Shown piece by piece: positions 49,800 to 56,778 of a stretch of DNA of 64,000 nt (positions are counted from its first letter, which is position 1; every line of letters begins with the position of its first letter). Both the position numbers and the translations under genes were made by a program. A model generated the notes under the pieces. The model did no database searches and was not told the DNA's origin. It saw nothing but the letters and a program-made list of their open reading frames with translations. Origin of the DNA: Candidatus Leptofilum proximum (GTDB taxonomy: Bacteria > Chloroflexota > Anaerolineae > Promineifilales > Promineifilaceae); the NCBI GenBank assembly GCA_016710325.1, contig JADJXK010000002.1, forward strand, positions 1,488,001 to 1,552,000, read 5' to 3'.

Positions 49800-50621
49800 A
49801 TGCACTACCTCATCGACGGCCATAACCTTATCGCCAAACTGCCAGACATCGACCTGAGCGATCCGGACGATGAAATCCAACTTGTCTTGAAGCTGCGGCA
49901 GTGGACGGCCGCTTCCACCAAGCGCGTCGTCACGGTGTACTTCGACGGCGGTATGCCCGGCGGGCACAACGTTAACCTGTCCAATGCGCAGGTGAAGGTG
50001 ATTTTTGTATCGGAGGGCAAAACGGCCGATTCCCTCCTCATCGCCCGCATCAACCGCGTCCCAAACCCACCCGAATACCGCCTGGTTACCAGCGATCAGC
50101 AAATCATCAGCGCCGCCGACAAACGTAAGATGAAGCACATCCGCAGCGAAAAGTTCGCCATGCGCCTGGGCCGCGACCGGGAAGAACGTTTCCTGCCCGG
50201 CCCCACCATCACCGACGACGACCCGGTCATCAGCGACGCCGAAGTGGCCCAGTGGCTGGACCTGTTCGGCCCCGTCGATGAAAAAGCGCTGCGCAATCGG
50301 CCCAAACCCATCCCGCCCACCCGCGCCATCCCGGAACCCGCGCCAGAAGAAGCAGAAGAAACCACGCCCAAACCTCCCGCCACCGCCGACCGCGAAAACC
50401 CCGAACTCAGCGACGACGAGCTGCGCGAATGGCTCAGCCTCTTCGGCGGCGAACCAAAGCAAGCCGCACCAGCCACAGATAAATCGACCAGCGGCAAACC
50501 AGCCGCCAACAAACCAGCCGCTAGCAAACCAGCCGCTAAAAAGAAAAAATCGCCCAACCCCCACAACCTCAGCGACAAAGATTTGGACGCCTGGAACGCC
50601 TACTTCGGCCAGGATGAATAA
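49800..50621 (+). CDS. YacP-like NYN-domain nuclease with Pro/Ala-rich tail
   Basis: A 273-residue protein. Residues 1-125 are an NYN (PIN-like) domain of the YacP/DUF901 type: HYLIDGHNLIAKLPDI (metal Asp in the first strand), VTVYFDGGMPGG (second acidic site), KTADSLLIARI (third) and RLVTSDQQIISAA (fourth). Relatives are RNases. The C-terminal half is low complexity (Pro, Ala, Lys) with two repeats of an acidic LSDDELREWLSLFG / LSDKDLDAWNAYFG helix that may be interaction motifs; a third relative is ISDAEVAQWLDLFG. The ATG at 49800 precedes the domain; the upstream reading is repeat DNA. Confidence 0.87.
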   Translation: MHYLIDGHNLIAKLPDIDLSDPDDEIQLVLKLRQWTAASTKRVVTVYFDGGMPGGHNVNLSNAQVKVIFVSEGKTADSLLIARINRVPNPPEYRLVTSDQQIISAADKRKMKHIRSEKFAMRLGRDREERFLPGPTITDDDPVISDAEVAQWLDLFGPVDEKALRNRPKPIPPTRAIPEPAPEEAEETTPKPPATADRENPELSDDELREWLSLFGGEPKQAAPATDKSTSGKPAANKPAASKPAAKKKKSPNPHNLSDKDLDAWNAYFGQDE

Positions 50622-50697
50622 TCACACGACGCCACTGTCATGCCCGCGCAGGCTGGCATCCATTTGCCTCAGAACGGACGCACTTACGGATGCTTAA

Positions 50698-50772
50698 GCC
50701 GCGAATGACGCGAATTTTCACGAATTTCAACATGATTTCGCGCTCATTTGCGAAATTCGTGGCTAAAAAACC
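50698..50772. repeat. Inverted copy of the GCGAATT-word repeat at 14511-14574
   Basis: GCCGCGAATGACGCGAATTTTC and ACGAATTTC, then GATTTCGCGCTCATTTGCG and AATTCGTGGCTAAAAAACC. Read on the minus strand this follows the element upstream of the pox gene, with only scattered changes. It lies between the NYN and uvrB genes. Confidence 0.8.
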
Positions 50773-50837
50773 TTATCTGGATTTAGCCGCACAACATTAA
50801 AATTCCTGCCAAAATCGTTCTGGCCACCACAAAACTG

Positions 50838-50861
50838 TGGTAGAATTACGAACTTCCGTTC
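50838..50861 (+). promoter_or_regulatory. uvrB promoter with LexA-type box GAAC-TTCC-GTTC
   Basis: An extended -10 box TGGTAGAAT (50838-50846) is followed at once by CGAACTTCCGTTC (50849-50861). The GAAC-N4-GTTC format is the Gram-positive LexA/DinR box, also reported as I recall for the Chloroflexota member Dehalococcoides. Placed over the start site, a repressor would block uvrB until DNA damage. Confidence 0.75.
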
Positions 50862-50867
50862 TGATAA

Positions 50868-50912
50868 AAATCCGTGAGCGCAATCCGCGCCAATCCGCGT
50901 AATTCGCGGTTT
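50868..50912. repeat. AATCCGCG-word leader repeat before uvrB
   Basis: AAAAATCCGTGAGCGCAATCCG and CGCCAATCCGCGTAATTCGCGG form a tandem of eight- to ten-base words ending 13 nt before the ATG, with GAGGA as ribosome binding site. The layout matches the ATCTGCG leaders of other genes. Confidence 0.7.
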
Positions 50913-50925
50913 AACGAGGAACCCT

Positions 50926-53004
50926 ATGCCCAAGTTCCAAATTGCATCTGAATTTGTTCCCACTGGCGATCAACCGGTGGCCATCGAAAAACTCGTCGAA
51001 GGGCTGGAGCGCGGCGACCGCTTCCAGACGCTGCTCGGCGCCACCGGCACCGGCAAGACGTTCACCATGGCCAACGTCATCCAGCAAACGCAGCGCCCTA
51101 CCCTGGTCATCGCCCATAACAAGACGCTGGCCGCTCAGCTCTACAGCGAGTTCCGCGAATTTTTCCCCAAGAACGCCGTTTCCTACTTTGTCAGCTACTA
51201 CGACTACTACCAGCCAGAGGCCTACGTCCCGCGCCATGACCTGTTCATTGAAAAAGAGACGCAGATTAACGAGGAAATCGGCCGTTTACGCCTGCAAACC
51301 ATGGCCAACCTGATGAGCCGCCAGGATGTCGTCATCGTCGCCTCCGTTTCCTGCATTTATGGAATTGGCAGCCCAGACGCCTGGGGCAAAGTCACCGTGG
51401 AAATCGAGCGGGGCAAAACCTACCGGCGCGACACGCTGCTGCGCAACCTGGTCACCATCCAGTACGACCGCAACGACCTGGAACTGCGGCGCGGCACCTT
51501 CCGCGTGCGCGGCGACACGCTGCAAATCTTTCCCGCTTACGCCGAAACCGCTTACTCCGTCGAGTTTTGGGGAGACGAGGTCGAGCGCATCAGCGAATTT
51601 GACGCCCTCACCGGCGAAGTGCTGCTGGACATGGCCAAAATAGATGTCTTCCCCGCCCGCGAGTTTGTTACCGACGAGGCCAAGTTGTCCCAGGCCATCA
51701 ATGACATCGAAGAGGAGCTGACCGAGCGAATCGCCTACTTCAAAGAGAAAAAGATGCTGCTGGAAGCCCAGCGCATCGAGCAGCGCGCCAGCTATGATCT
51801 GGAAATGCTGCGCGAAATTGGCTTTACCTCCGGCATTGAAAATTACAGCCGCCACCTGGATCAACGCAAACCGGGCGAACCGCCGTGGACGCTGATGGAT
51901 TACTTTCCCGCCAACTACCTGCTCATCCTGGATGAAAGCCACATGACCATTCCCCAGGTGCGCGGCATGTACGCGGGCGACCGCAGCCGCAAGGAAACAT
52001 TGGTGGATTACGGTTTCCGCCTGCCGAGTGCGTTGGATAATCGGCCGTTGAACTTTGACGAATTTGACCAGCGCATCAACCAGGTGATTTGCACCAGCGC
52101 CACGCCCGGCCCGTACGAGCTGGAACATTCCAGCCAGATTGTGCACCAGGTCATTCGCCCCACCGGCATTTTGGACCCAGAAGTGGAAGTGCGCAGCGCC
52201 AAGGGGCAGGTCGACGATCTGCTCGGCGAGATCAACGCACGGACGGCACGGGGCGAGCGCGTGCTGGTGACCACCCTCACCAAGCGCATGGCCGAGGATT
52301 TAAGCGACTACCTGCTGGAGATGGGCGTTAAGGTCCATTACCTGCATTCAGAAGTGCACACCATCGAGCGCACCGAAATTTTGCGCGACCTGCGCATGGG
52401 CGTGTTTGATGTGGTGGTGGGCATCAACCTGCTGCGTGAAGGGCTGGACCTGCCCGAAGTGTCCCTGGTGGCCATTCTGGACGCCGACAAGGAAGGCTTC
52501 CTGCGTTCCGAAACGTCGCTGACGCAGACGATTGGCCGGGCGGCGCGCCACGTGGAAGGCAAGGTGATCATGTACGCCGACCACATCACCCGCTCCATGC
52601 AGGCGGCTATCGACACCACCAACGAGCGCCGCGAGCGGCAGATGGCCTACAACGAAGCCCACGGCATCGAGCCCAAGAGCATCCGCAAAGCGGTGCGCGA
52701 TCTGACAGACGACATCTCCGAGCATTACAAAGAGGAGATGGCCCTGGCTGAAGGCAAAGCCACCTACACCACCACGGCCGATCTCCCCAAAGCTGAGCTG
52801 CACAAAATGATCACCGAACTGGAGAAGCAGATGAAAGCCGCCGCCCAAAACCTGGAGTTCGAAAAAGCCGCCCAGCTGCGCGACCAGATCATCGAGCTGC
52901 GGCAAATTATGGTGCTTAAAGAAGCCGGGGCCGGTGGCGACATTCCCGAGTGGGAGCGACTGCGCCGGTTGGATGAAGCGGGCATCAGCTACGAAGGGGA
53001 TTAG
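50926..53004 (+). CDS. uvrB: Excinuclease ABC subunit B
   Basis: A 692-residue damage-verification helicase of nucleotide excision repair that works with UvrA and UvrC. Visible are the start FQIASEFVPTGDQPVAIEKL, motif I GATGTGKTFTMANVI, the beta-hairpin region YYDYYQPEAYVP, DESHMTIPQ, motif V-VI segments VVVGINLLREGLDLPEVSLV and QTIGRAARH, and the C-terminal UVR motif (ELEKQMKAAAQNLEFEKAAQLRDQI, about 640-664). Length is normal. It contains no exact ACGGCCGT, unlike most genes here. The promoter carries a LexA-type box. Confidence 0.98.
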   Translation: MPKFQIASEFVPTGDQPVAIEKLVEGLERGDRFQTLLGATGTGKTFTMANVIQQTQRPTLVIAHNKTLAAQLYSEFREFFPKNAVSYFVSYYDYYQPEAYVPRHDLFIEKETQINEEIGRLRLQTMANLMSRQDVVIVASVSCIYGIGSPDAWGKVTVEIERGKTYRRDTLLRNLVTIQYDRNDLELRRGTFRVRGDTLQIFPAYAETAYSVEFWGDEVERISEFDALTGEVLLDMAKIDVFPAREFVTDEAKLSQAINDIEEELTERIAYFKEKKMLLEAQRIEQRASYDLEMLREIGFTSGIENYSRHLDQRKPGEPPWTLMDYFPANYLLILDESHMTIPQVRGMYAGDRSRKETLVDYGFRLPSALDNRPLNFDEFDQRINQVICTSATPGPYELEHSSQIVHQVIRPTGILDPEVEVRSAKGQVDDLLGEINARTARGERVLVTTLTKRMAEDLSDYLLEMGVKVHYLHSEVHTIERTEILRDLRMGVFDVVVGINLLREGLDLPEVSLVAILDADKEGFLRSETSLTQTIGRAARHVEGKVIMYADHITRSMQAAIDTTNERRERQMAYNEAHGIEPKSIRKAVRDLTDDISEHYKEEMALAEGKATYTTTADLPKAELHKMITELEKQMKAAAQNLEFEKAAQLRDQIIELRQIMVLKEAGAGGDIPEWERLRRLDEAGISYEGD

Positions 53005-53026
53005 CTGTGCCGCTTGTCAAACCGAA

Positions 53027-53380
53027 TTACTGTCCCGACAACCCTAGCAGCCCGCGATTGATGAGGTAGATGATGAGCAGGGCCGCGCCGAGAGACGGCC
53101 GTTCCGCCAACCACAGCGCCCCGGCCCCCAAGGCAAACAGCGCCAATTCCACAAAAAATCGCGCCGGATCGGCCAGTTGGTTGGCCGCCTTGGGGGCAAC
53201 CAACATGCCCCACACCACCGCCGCGAGCAGCGGCGCTCCCACCCCGGCCACGATGCGCAGCAGCAGCCCGTGGTCCAACTGAAATCCCCAGTAACCTAAC
53301 GCTGCCAGCATACACAGCTCCAATACAAACCGTAAACCCAAATTGATTACATGTAAGATTGCCATTGATTCACCGTTCAT
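53027..53380 (-). CDS. YrdB/DUF2568-family membrane protein
   Basis: A 117-residue protein with four membrane helices. The opening NLGLRFVLELCMLAALGYWGF matches the YrdB/DUF2568 signature, followed by WGMLVAPKAANQLADPARFFVEL. The ATG at 53380 overlaps the TetR stop (ATGA), which favours it over an ATG five codons later. Third gene of the MBL-TetR-YrdB operon. Confidence 0.85.
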   Translation of the reverse strand: MNGESMAILHVINLGLRFVLELCMLAALGYWGFQLDHGLLLRIVAGVGAPLLAAVVWGMLVAPKAANQLADPARFFVELALFALGAGALWLAERPSLGAALLIIYLINRGLLGLSGQ

Positions 53381-53937
53381 GGAAGCCCTGCCAGGTAAGC
53401 CGACACCAGGCGACGAAAGCTCTCTTCCTGGTCCAATGCCATTTTGTAACCCCCGGCGGCTTCCAAGCTGGTGAAACCGTGCAAAATAGCCCGCAGTCCG
53501 CGAATGGCGTGAATCGCATCATCCCCTTGCAAGCCCAACGAACTCATGATGAGCAGCAAAAGCTGTATCAACTCCTGGGACAGGGCCACCAGCTCCGTTT
53601 CCTCCGGCTCCGGCGCGCGGATCGTCAGTGGATAAAGGCCGGGGTGGCTGTGGGCAAACTGGCGGTAGGCCGCGGCTATGGCCATGATTGCCTCTTGCCC
53701 GACCATTCCTTGCGCCGCCTGCCGCAAATCGGCCAAAAGCAGGCGAGCGCCGTACACCGCCAGGCCAACCTGCAAATCCTCCAGGCTGGCGACGTGGTTG
53801 TAAAGGGAGGGTGTACGGATTTCCAGCGTGTGGGCCAGGCCAGTGAGGCTAACGGCCGTCACACTACCCGCCTCATCCACCAGCTCTGCAGCCCGTTTGA
53901 TCACCAGTTCGCGGTTAAGCCATCTTCGTTTGGGCAT
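53377..53937 (-). CDS. TetR-family regulator of the MBL operon
   Basis: A 186-residue regulator. The N-terminal HTH reads LVIKRAAELVDEAGSVTAVSLTGLA then HTLEIRTPSLYNHVASLEDL. The C-terminal domain matches the WHG type (HSHPGLYPLTIRAPEPEE). The ATG at 53937 overlaps the end of the MBL gene by 23 nt; a longer reading upstream is unsupported. It probably binds the twin palindromes at 54658-54697 before the operon. Confidence 0.92.
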   Translation of the reverse strand: MPKRRWLNRELVIKRAAELVDEAGSVTAVSLTGLAHTLEIRTPSLYNHVASLEDLQVGLAVYGARLLLADLRQAAQGMVGQEAIMAIAAAYRQFAHSHPGLYPLTIRAPEPEETELVALSQELIQLLLLIMSSLGLQGDDAIHAIRGLRAILHGFTSLEAAGGYKMALDQEESFRRLVSAYLAGLP

Positions 53938-54631
53938 GAACTTTGGCCTCCGCTTCTTGAATTGCCTGTTCCAACTCGTCGGCCGGATTTTCCAGCACCC
54001 GGCCGTGCCCGGCAGCCAGCCGGGTTGGGTTGAGCTGGCGTAGGGCAACGGCCGTTGCCAAAGCCGTCGGTAAGTGCCAGGTGGCCATAGCGGGGAAGGG
54101 AAACAGCCAGCGAATCACACCGGCAACGGCCGTTCCGCCCGCCGTCTGAAAAGCATCGCCCACAATTAAACTGCCGTCCCGCTCATCTAAAAAAGCGATT
54201 TGGTCTGGGCTGTGCCCTGGGGCCGCAAGGACGCGCAGAGAGCCGAGCAAATCACCCGGTTGCAGCAGGCGCGTTGCCTTTGTAACTCGCTTCATAAAGC
54301 CGCCGCGCAGCTTTGCCTGCGGTTCGTCCGGACGCAGTCTCAGGTTGCCCTGTAAAAATTCGGCCGTGCGGGGGGCAAAGGCCACCTCTGCCTCCGGCAG
54401 AAGCGCCGCCACTGCATCCAGCGAGCCGACGTGATCGCCGTGCGCGTGGGTGAGCGTGATGCGCGTGATAGGCAAACCGATGGTTTCCGCGGCGGCCAGG
54501 ATGTCCTTTTGGCTGCCGCCAATGTTAGTATCGATCAGAGTCAGTCCCTCACGCTCCCGCACCAGGTAGCTGTTAATCACGGCAAAACGGGTGATCTGCC
54601 ACAAATTTTGTCCATGTTGGGTTAACTTCAT
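53915..54631 (-). CDS. MBL-fold metal-dependent hydrolase
   Basis: A 238-residue metallo-beta-lactamase-fold hydrolase. The metal motif is THAHGDHVGSL (about 60-70), then AAPGHSPDQ with the third His, VGDAF with the bridging Asp, and GHGRV with the last His. No signal peptide. Relatives include glyoxalase II, lactonases and phosphodiesterases, and the substrate is open. GGGAGAATC selects the ATG at 54631. First gene of a three-gene operon with TetR and YrdB. Confidence 0.93.
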   Translation of the reverse strand: MKLTQHGQNLWQITRFAVINSYLVREREGLTLIDTNIGGSQKDILAAAETIGLPITRITLTHAHGDHVGSLDAVAALLPEAEVAFAPRTAEFLQGNLRLRPDEPQAKLRGGFMKRVTKATRLLQPGDLLGSLRVLAAPGHSPDQIAFLDERDGSLIVGDAFQTAGGTAVAGVIRWLFPFPAMATWHLPTALATAVALRQLNPTRLAAGHGRVLENPADELEQAIQEAEAKVHAQTKMA

Positions 54632-54657
54632 TTTGATTCTCCCTGAATTCATCAACT

Positions 54658-54697
54658 AAACTAATGTATATAGTTTATAAACTAATTATATTAGTTT
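54658..54697 (-). promoter_or_regulatory. Twin palindromic operators before the MBL-TetR operon
   Basis: AAACTAATTATATTAGTTT (54679-54697) has perfect 8-bp arms around 3 nt. AAACTAATGTATATAGTTT (54658-54676) is a near copy, offset by 21 bp, about two helical turns. Both lie 27-66 nt before the MBL start, in AT-rich DNA that must hold the promoter. Confidence 0.8.
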
Positions 54698-54730
54698 GTC
54701 AAGACCAACATTATAGAAAGCCGGGATGCT

Positions 54731-54770
54731 TGAAACGTGAAACGTGACCAGAGAGGTACTACGTTTCACG
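54731..54770. repeat. Hairpin repeat of TGAAACGTG words, short copy
   Basis: TGAAACGTGAAACGTGACC, a short loop, then ACGTTTCACG. It lies between the MBL operon promoter and the aldo/keto reductase stop. Confidence 0.75.
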
Positions 54771-54836
54771 ATTAATGCCGGACTTCACCAAGTCCCCGGT
54801 GAGCCAGAAAATCATCGAGTTGGCTGTAACCGGTCT

Positions 54837-55889
54837 TTACAACCAGTGGAACTGCGTTGGCTGCCAACCTGCCCAAATTTCATCTTCGCCGCCGTAATAG
54901 GAAACCACAAATTGAGTGGGGCGAGCGACTTCATCAATGTGAGCCAGCGCGTCTCTGGTCAGTTCAACAGCAAGCGCCCCTAAGGCATCGTTCAGCTGGG
55001 CCACCGTGCGTGGCCCGATGATGGGCGCGGTGATAGCTGGCTGGTGCAGCTGCCAGGCCAACGCCAGCTGGGCCAGAGAACAATTTTTGCTTTGGGCAAC
55101 GGCCGTTAACGCCTCAACCACTGCAAAGACAGACGGCCGATAATGCTCCTGGCCAAAACCCTGCCAGAACTCACTAAAGCGCGAATCGTCCGGCACCGGT
55201 GCATCCGGTTTGTACTTGCCGCTCAAAAAACCGCCAGCCAGCGGCGCCCAGGTGATGATGCCCAGCCCGTAGCTCTGGGCCATCGGCAGCAGCTCTCGCT
55301 CGATGCGGCGGTCCAACAAGTTGTAAGGCGGCTGTTCACACACAAACCGGTTCAGGCCGTATTCCTTAGCCACCCACAGCGCCTCCAGCAGCTTCCAGGC
55401 CGGAAAACCGCTGGTACCAATGTAGCACACCTTGCCCGCGCGAATCAGATCATCCAGGGCTCGCAGCGTTTCGTCGATGGGAACGGCCGTATCCGCCGCA
55501 TGCAGCTGGTACAGATCGATCCAATCAGTCTTCAACCTGCGCAATGAATCATGACACTGCTCAATGATGTGCCGCCGGCTGTTGCCACCGCCGTTGGGAG
55601 GCGCGTGCATCGGATAATGCGCTTTGGTGGCCAGGACTATTTGGGCGCGTTTGCCGCTGGTGTGCAGCGCCTCACCCACAATCTGCTCGCTGCGTCCCCG
55701 CCCTTCGTGGTAGTTACCCGGCTCATGACCATACACATTGGCCGTGTCGATGAAGTTGATGCCCTGGTCGATGGCCTGGGCTATGATCGCTTCTGCTTCC
55801 GCCGCCGGGGTACGGCCGCCAAAATTCATGCAGCCCAAACAGAGGCGGCTCACCTGAACGCCGGTGCGCCCTAACGTTGTGTATTTCAT
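54837..55889 (-). CDS. Aldo/keto reductase
   Basis: A 350-residue NADPH-dependent carbonyl reductase with the TIM-barrel tetrad: Asp in DTANVYG (Asp about 49, Tyr about 54), Lys in LATKAHY (about 88) and His in LYQLHAAD (about 128). It starts with MKYTTLGRTGVQVSRLCLG, typical of the YghZ/YdhF-like groups. GGAGTCAACAA before the ATG is supplied by the 122-bp repeat element. The MerR gene lies just upstream on the same strand and probably controls it, a common pairing. Confidence 0.95.
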   Translation of the reverse strand: MKYTTLGRTGVQVSRLCLGCMNFGGRTPAAEAEAIIAQAIDQGINFIDTANVYGHEPGNYHEGRGRSEQIVGEALHTSGKRAQIVLATKAHYPMHAPPNGGGNSRRHIIEQCHDSLRRLKTDWIDLYQLHAADTAVPIDETLRALDDLIRAGKVCYIGTSGFPAWKLLEALWVAKEYGLNRFVCEQPPYNLLDRRIERELLPMAQSYGLGIITWAPLAGGFLSGKYKPDAPVPDDSRFSEFWQGFGQEHYRPSVFAVVEALTAVAQSKNCSLAQLALAWQLHQPAITAPIIGPRTVAQLNDALGALAVELTRDALAHIDEVARPTQFVVSYYGGEDEIWAGWQPTQFHWL

Positions 55890-55895
55890 TTGTTG

Positions 55896-56017
55896 ACTCC
55901 TCTGAAAATAATCCACAGCTGACACAGATTTCGCAGATCAGATGTAAATCTGTGTAATCTGCGAAATCTGTGGATTTTCATTTATGGTGTTGAGCTTACA
56001 CTCATGTCGTCTCTTTC
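55896..56017 (-). repeat. 122-bp dispersed element, copy 2 (leader of aldo/keto reductase gene)
   Basis: Same element as 27616-27737, five substitutions. It keeps the seven-codon frame Met-Ser-Val-Ser-Ser-Thr-Pro (one silent change), the TAAATG junction, the word hairpin and the terminal AGAGGAGT. A 30-residue frame through the element ends at a TGA that overlaps the reductase ATG. It fills the gap of MerR and reductase genes. Confidence 0.9.
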
Positions 56018-56025
56018 GGGAAAAA

Positions 56026-56394
56026 TTACGGCTCGTCTAGCAGCCCATGATAAAAGTCCAGCTTGTCATTTAGCCGGGCCAGGAAGCCTTGCAGCTCCTC
56101 AACCCGGTCCCGGATTTTTTGGCGATGGGCATCCAGAATTTCGCAGCGCGCTGGAATCGAATCGTGGCCCGATTGGGTCAGGGCCACAAATTCGCGGATC
56201 GTTTCAATCGGCATCCCGCTGCTGCGCAGCAGCTTGATCCAGGAAATCCAGCCCAAATCTTGCTCCTCGTAGAAGCGGTGCCCGCTGCCATTGCGCTGGA
56301 TACCAGGCAAAATGCCTATCTCCTCATAATAACGTAAGGTAGAAGGGGCAACCCCCATCATTTGCGCTGTTTGCTGAATGGATAACTTTTCCAT
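56026..56394 (-). CDS. MerR-family transcriptional regulator
   Basis: A 122-residue regulator. The MerR HTH and wing are clear: LSIQQTAQMMGVAPSTLRYYEEIGILP then GIQRNGSGHRFYEEQDL. A coiled-coil dimer helix follows (RCEILDAHRQKIRDRVEELQ). There are no effector Cys clusters, so it belongs to the YyaN/AdhR-like group that often governs aldehyde response and sits beside aldo/keto reductases. The ATG at 56394 is one codon after a GTG. A MerR-type promoter lies upstream at 56552-56582. Confidence 0.93.
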   Translation of the reverse strand: MEKLSIQQTAQMMGVAPSTLRYYEEIGILPGIQRNGSGHRFYEEQDLGWISWIKLLRSSGMPIETIREFVALTQSGHDSIPARCEILDAHRQKIRDRVEELQGFLARLNDKLDFYHGLLDEP

Positions 56395-56425
56395 CACGAG
56401 TGCATCCTGTTTGATTGTGTTGGCT

Positions 56426-56532
56426 CTTTGGGATTTCGTGGAGCTTGGGGTGAAACGTGATGTCTCTGGTCACGTTTCACGTTTCACGCATCACGGATTG
56501 CAAACCCCCTGAATTCCTGAAGACCCATTGCG
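56426..56532. repeat. Composite intergenic repeat, GTGAAACG-type core, copy 3
   Basis: Left arm CTCTTTGGGATTTCGTGGAG; core GGTGAAACGTGATGTCTCTGG then TCACGTTTCACGTTTCACGC; right arm GCAAACCCCCTGAATTCC, roughly the complement of the left arm. The TGATGTCTCT loop is shared with the copy at 10020. Confidence 0.8.
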
Positions 56533-56551
56533 TTTTGCTTTACGGATACCC

Positions 56552-56582
56552 ATTGTAAGGGTTCAAGTGCACTTGAAGTCAA
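56552..56582 (-). promoter_or_regulatory. MerR-type promoter with 19-bp spacer and 16-bp palindrome
   Basis: On the minus strand TTGACT (56582-56577) and TACAAT (56557-56552) are separated by 19 nt, the long spacer typical of MerR-activated promoters. The spacer holds TTCAAGTGCACTTGAA, a perfect palindrome. It drives the merR and aldo/keto reductase genes; the leader of about 160 nt contains a composite repeat. Confidence 0.85.
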
Positions 56583-56734
56583 GTGGCAGCCATAAATTGC
56601 CGACCAATAAGCATGGCCAGGGAACATTTTGCTTGTGCGCAAAATTCCCCATGTTATACTTTTCTGACAGTAAAATGCCTTGAGAATGCTGATTGATACC
56701 TATTTTGTGCCGCAAAAAGTGCACCGGTGTCAAA

Positions 56735-56775
56735 ACATAAATCTGCGCAATCTGCGTAATCTGTGGATAAAAACT
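56735..56775. repeat. ATCTGCG-word leader repeat before dynamin-like gene
   Basis: AACATAAATCTGCGCAATCTG and CGTAATCTGTGGATAAAAAC end 3 nt before the ATG. There is no AGGAG motif, so the repeat itself is the translation leader. Confidence 0.65.
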
Positions 56776-56778
56776 ACT

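Noticed and set aside
56541..56600. tRNA-like stretch (GGTTCAAGTGC) upstream of the dynamin gene
   Set aside because: It is the palindromic spacer of the MerR-type promoter; no cloverleaf can be drawn around it.
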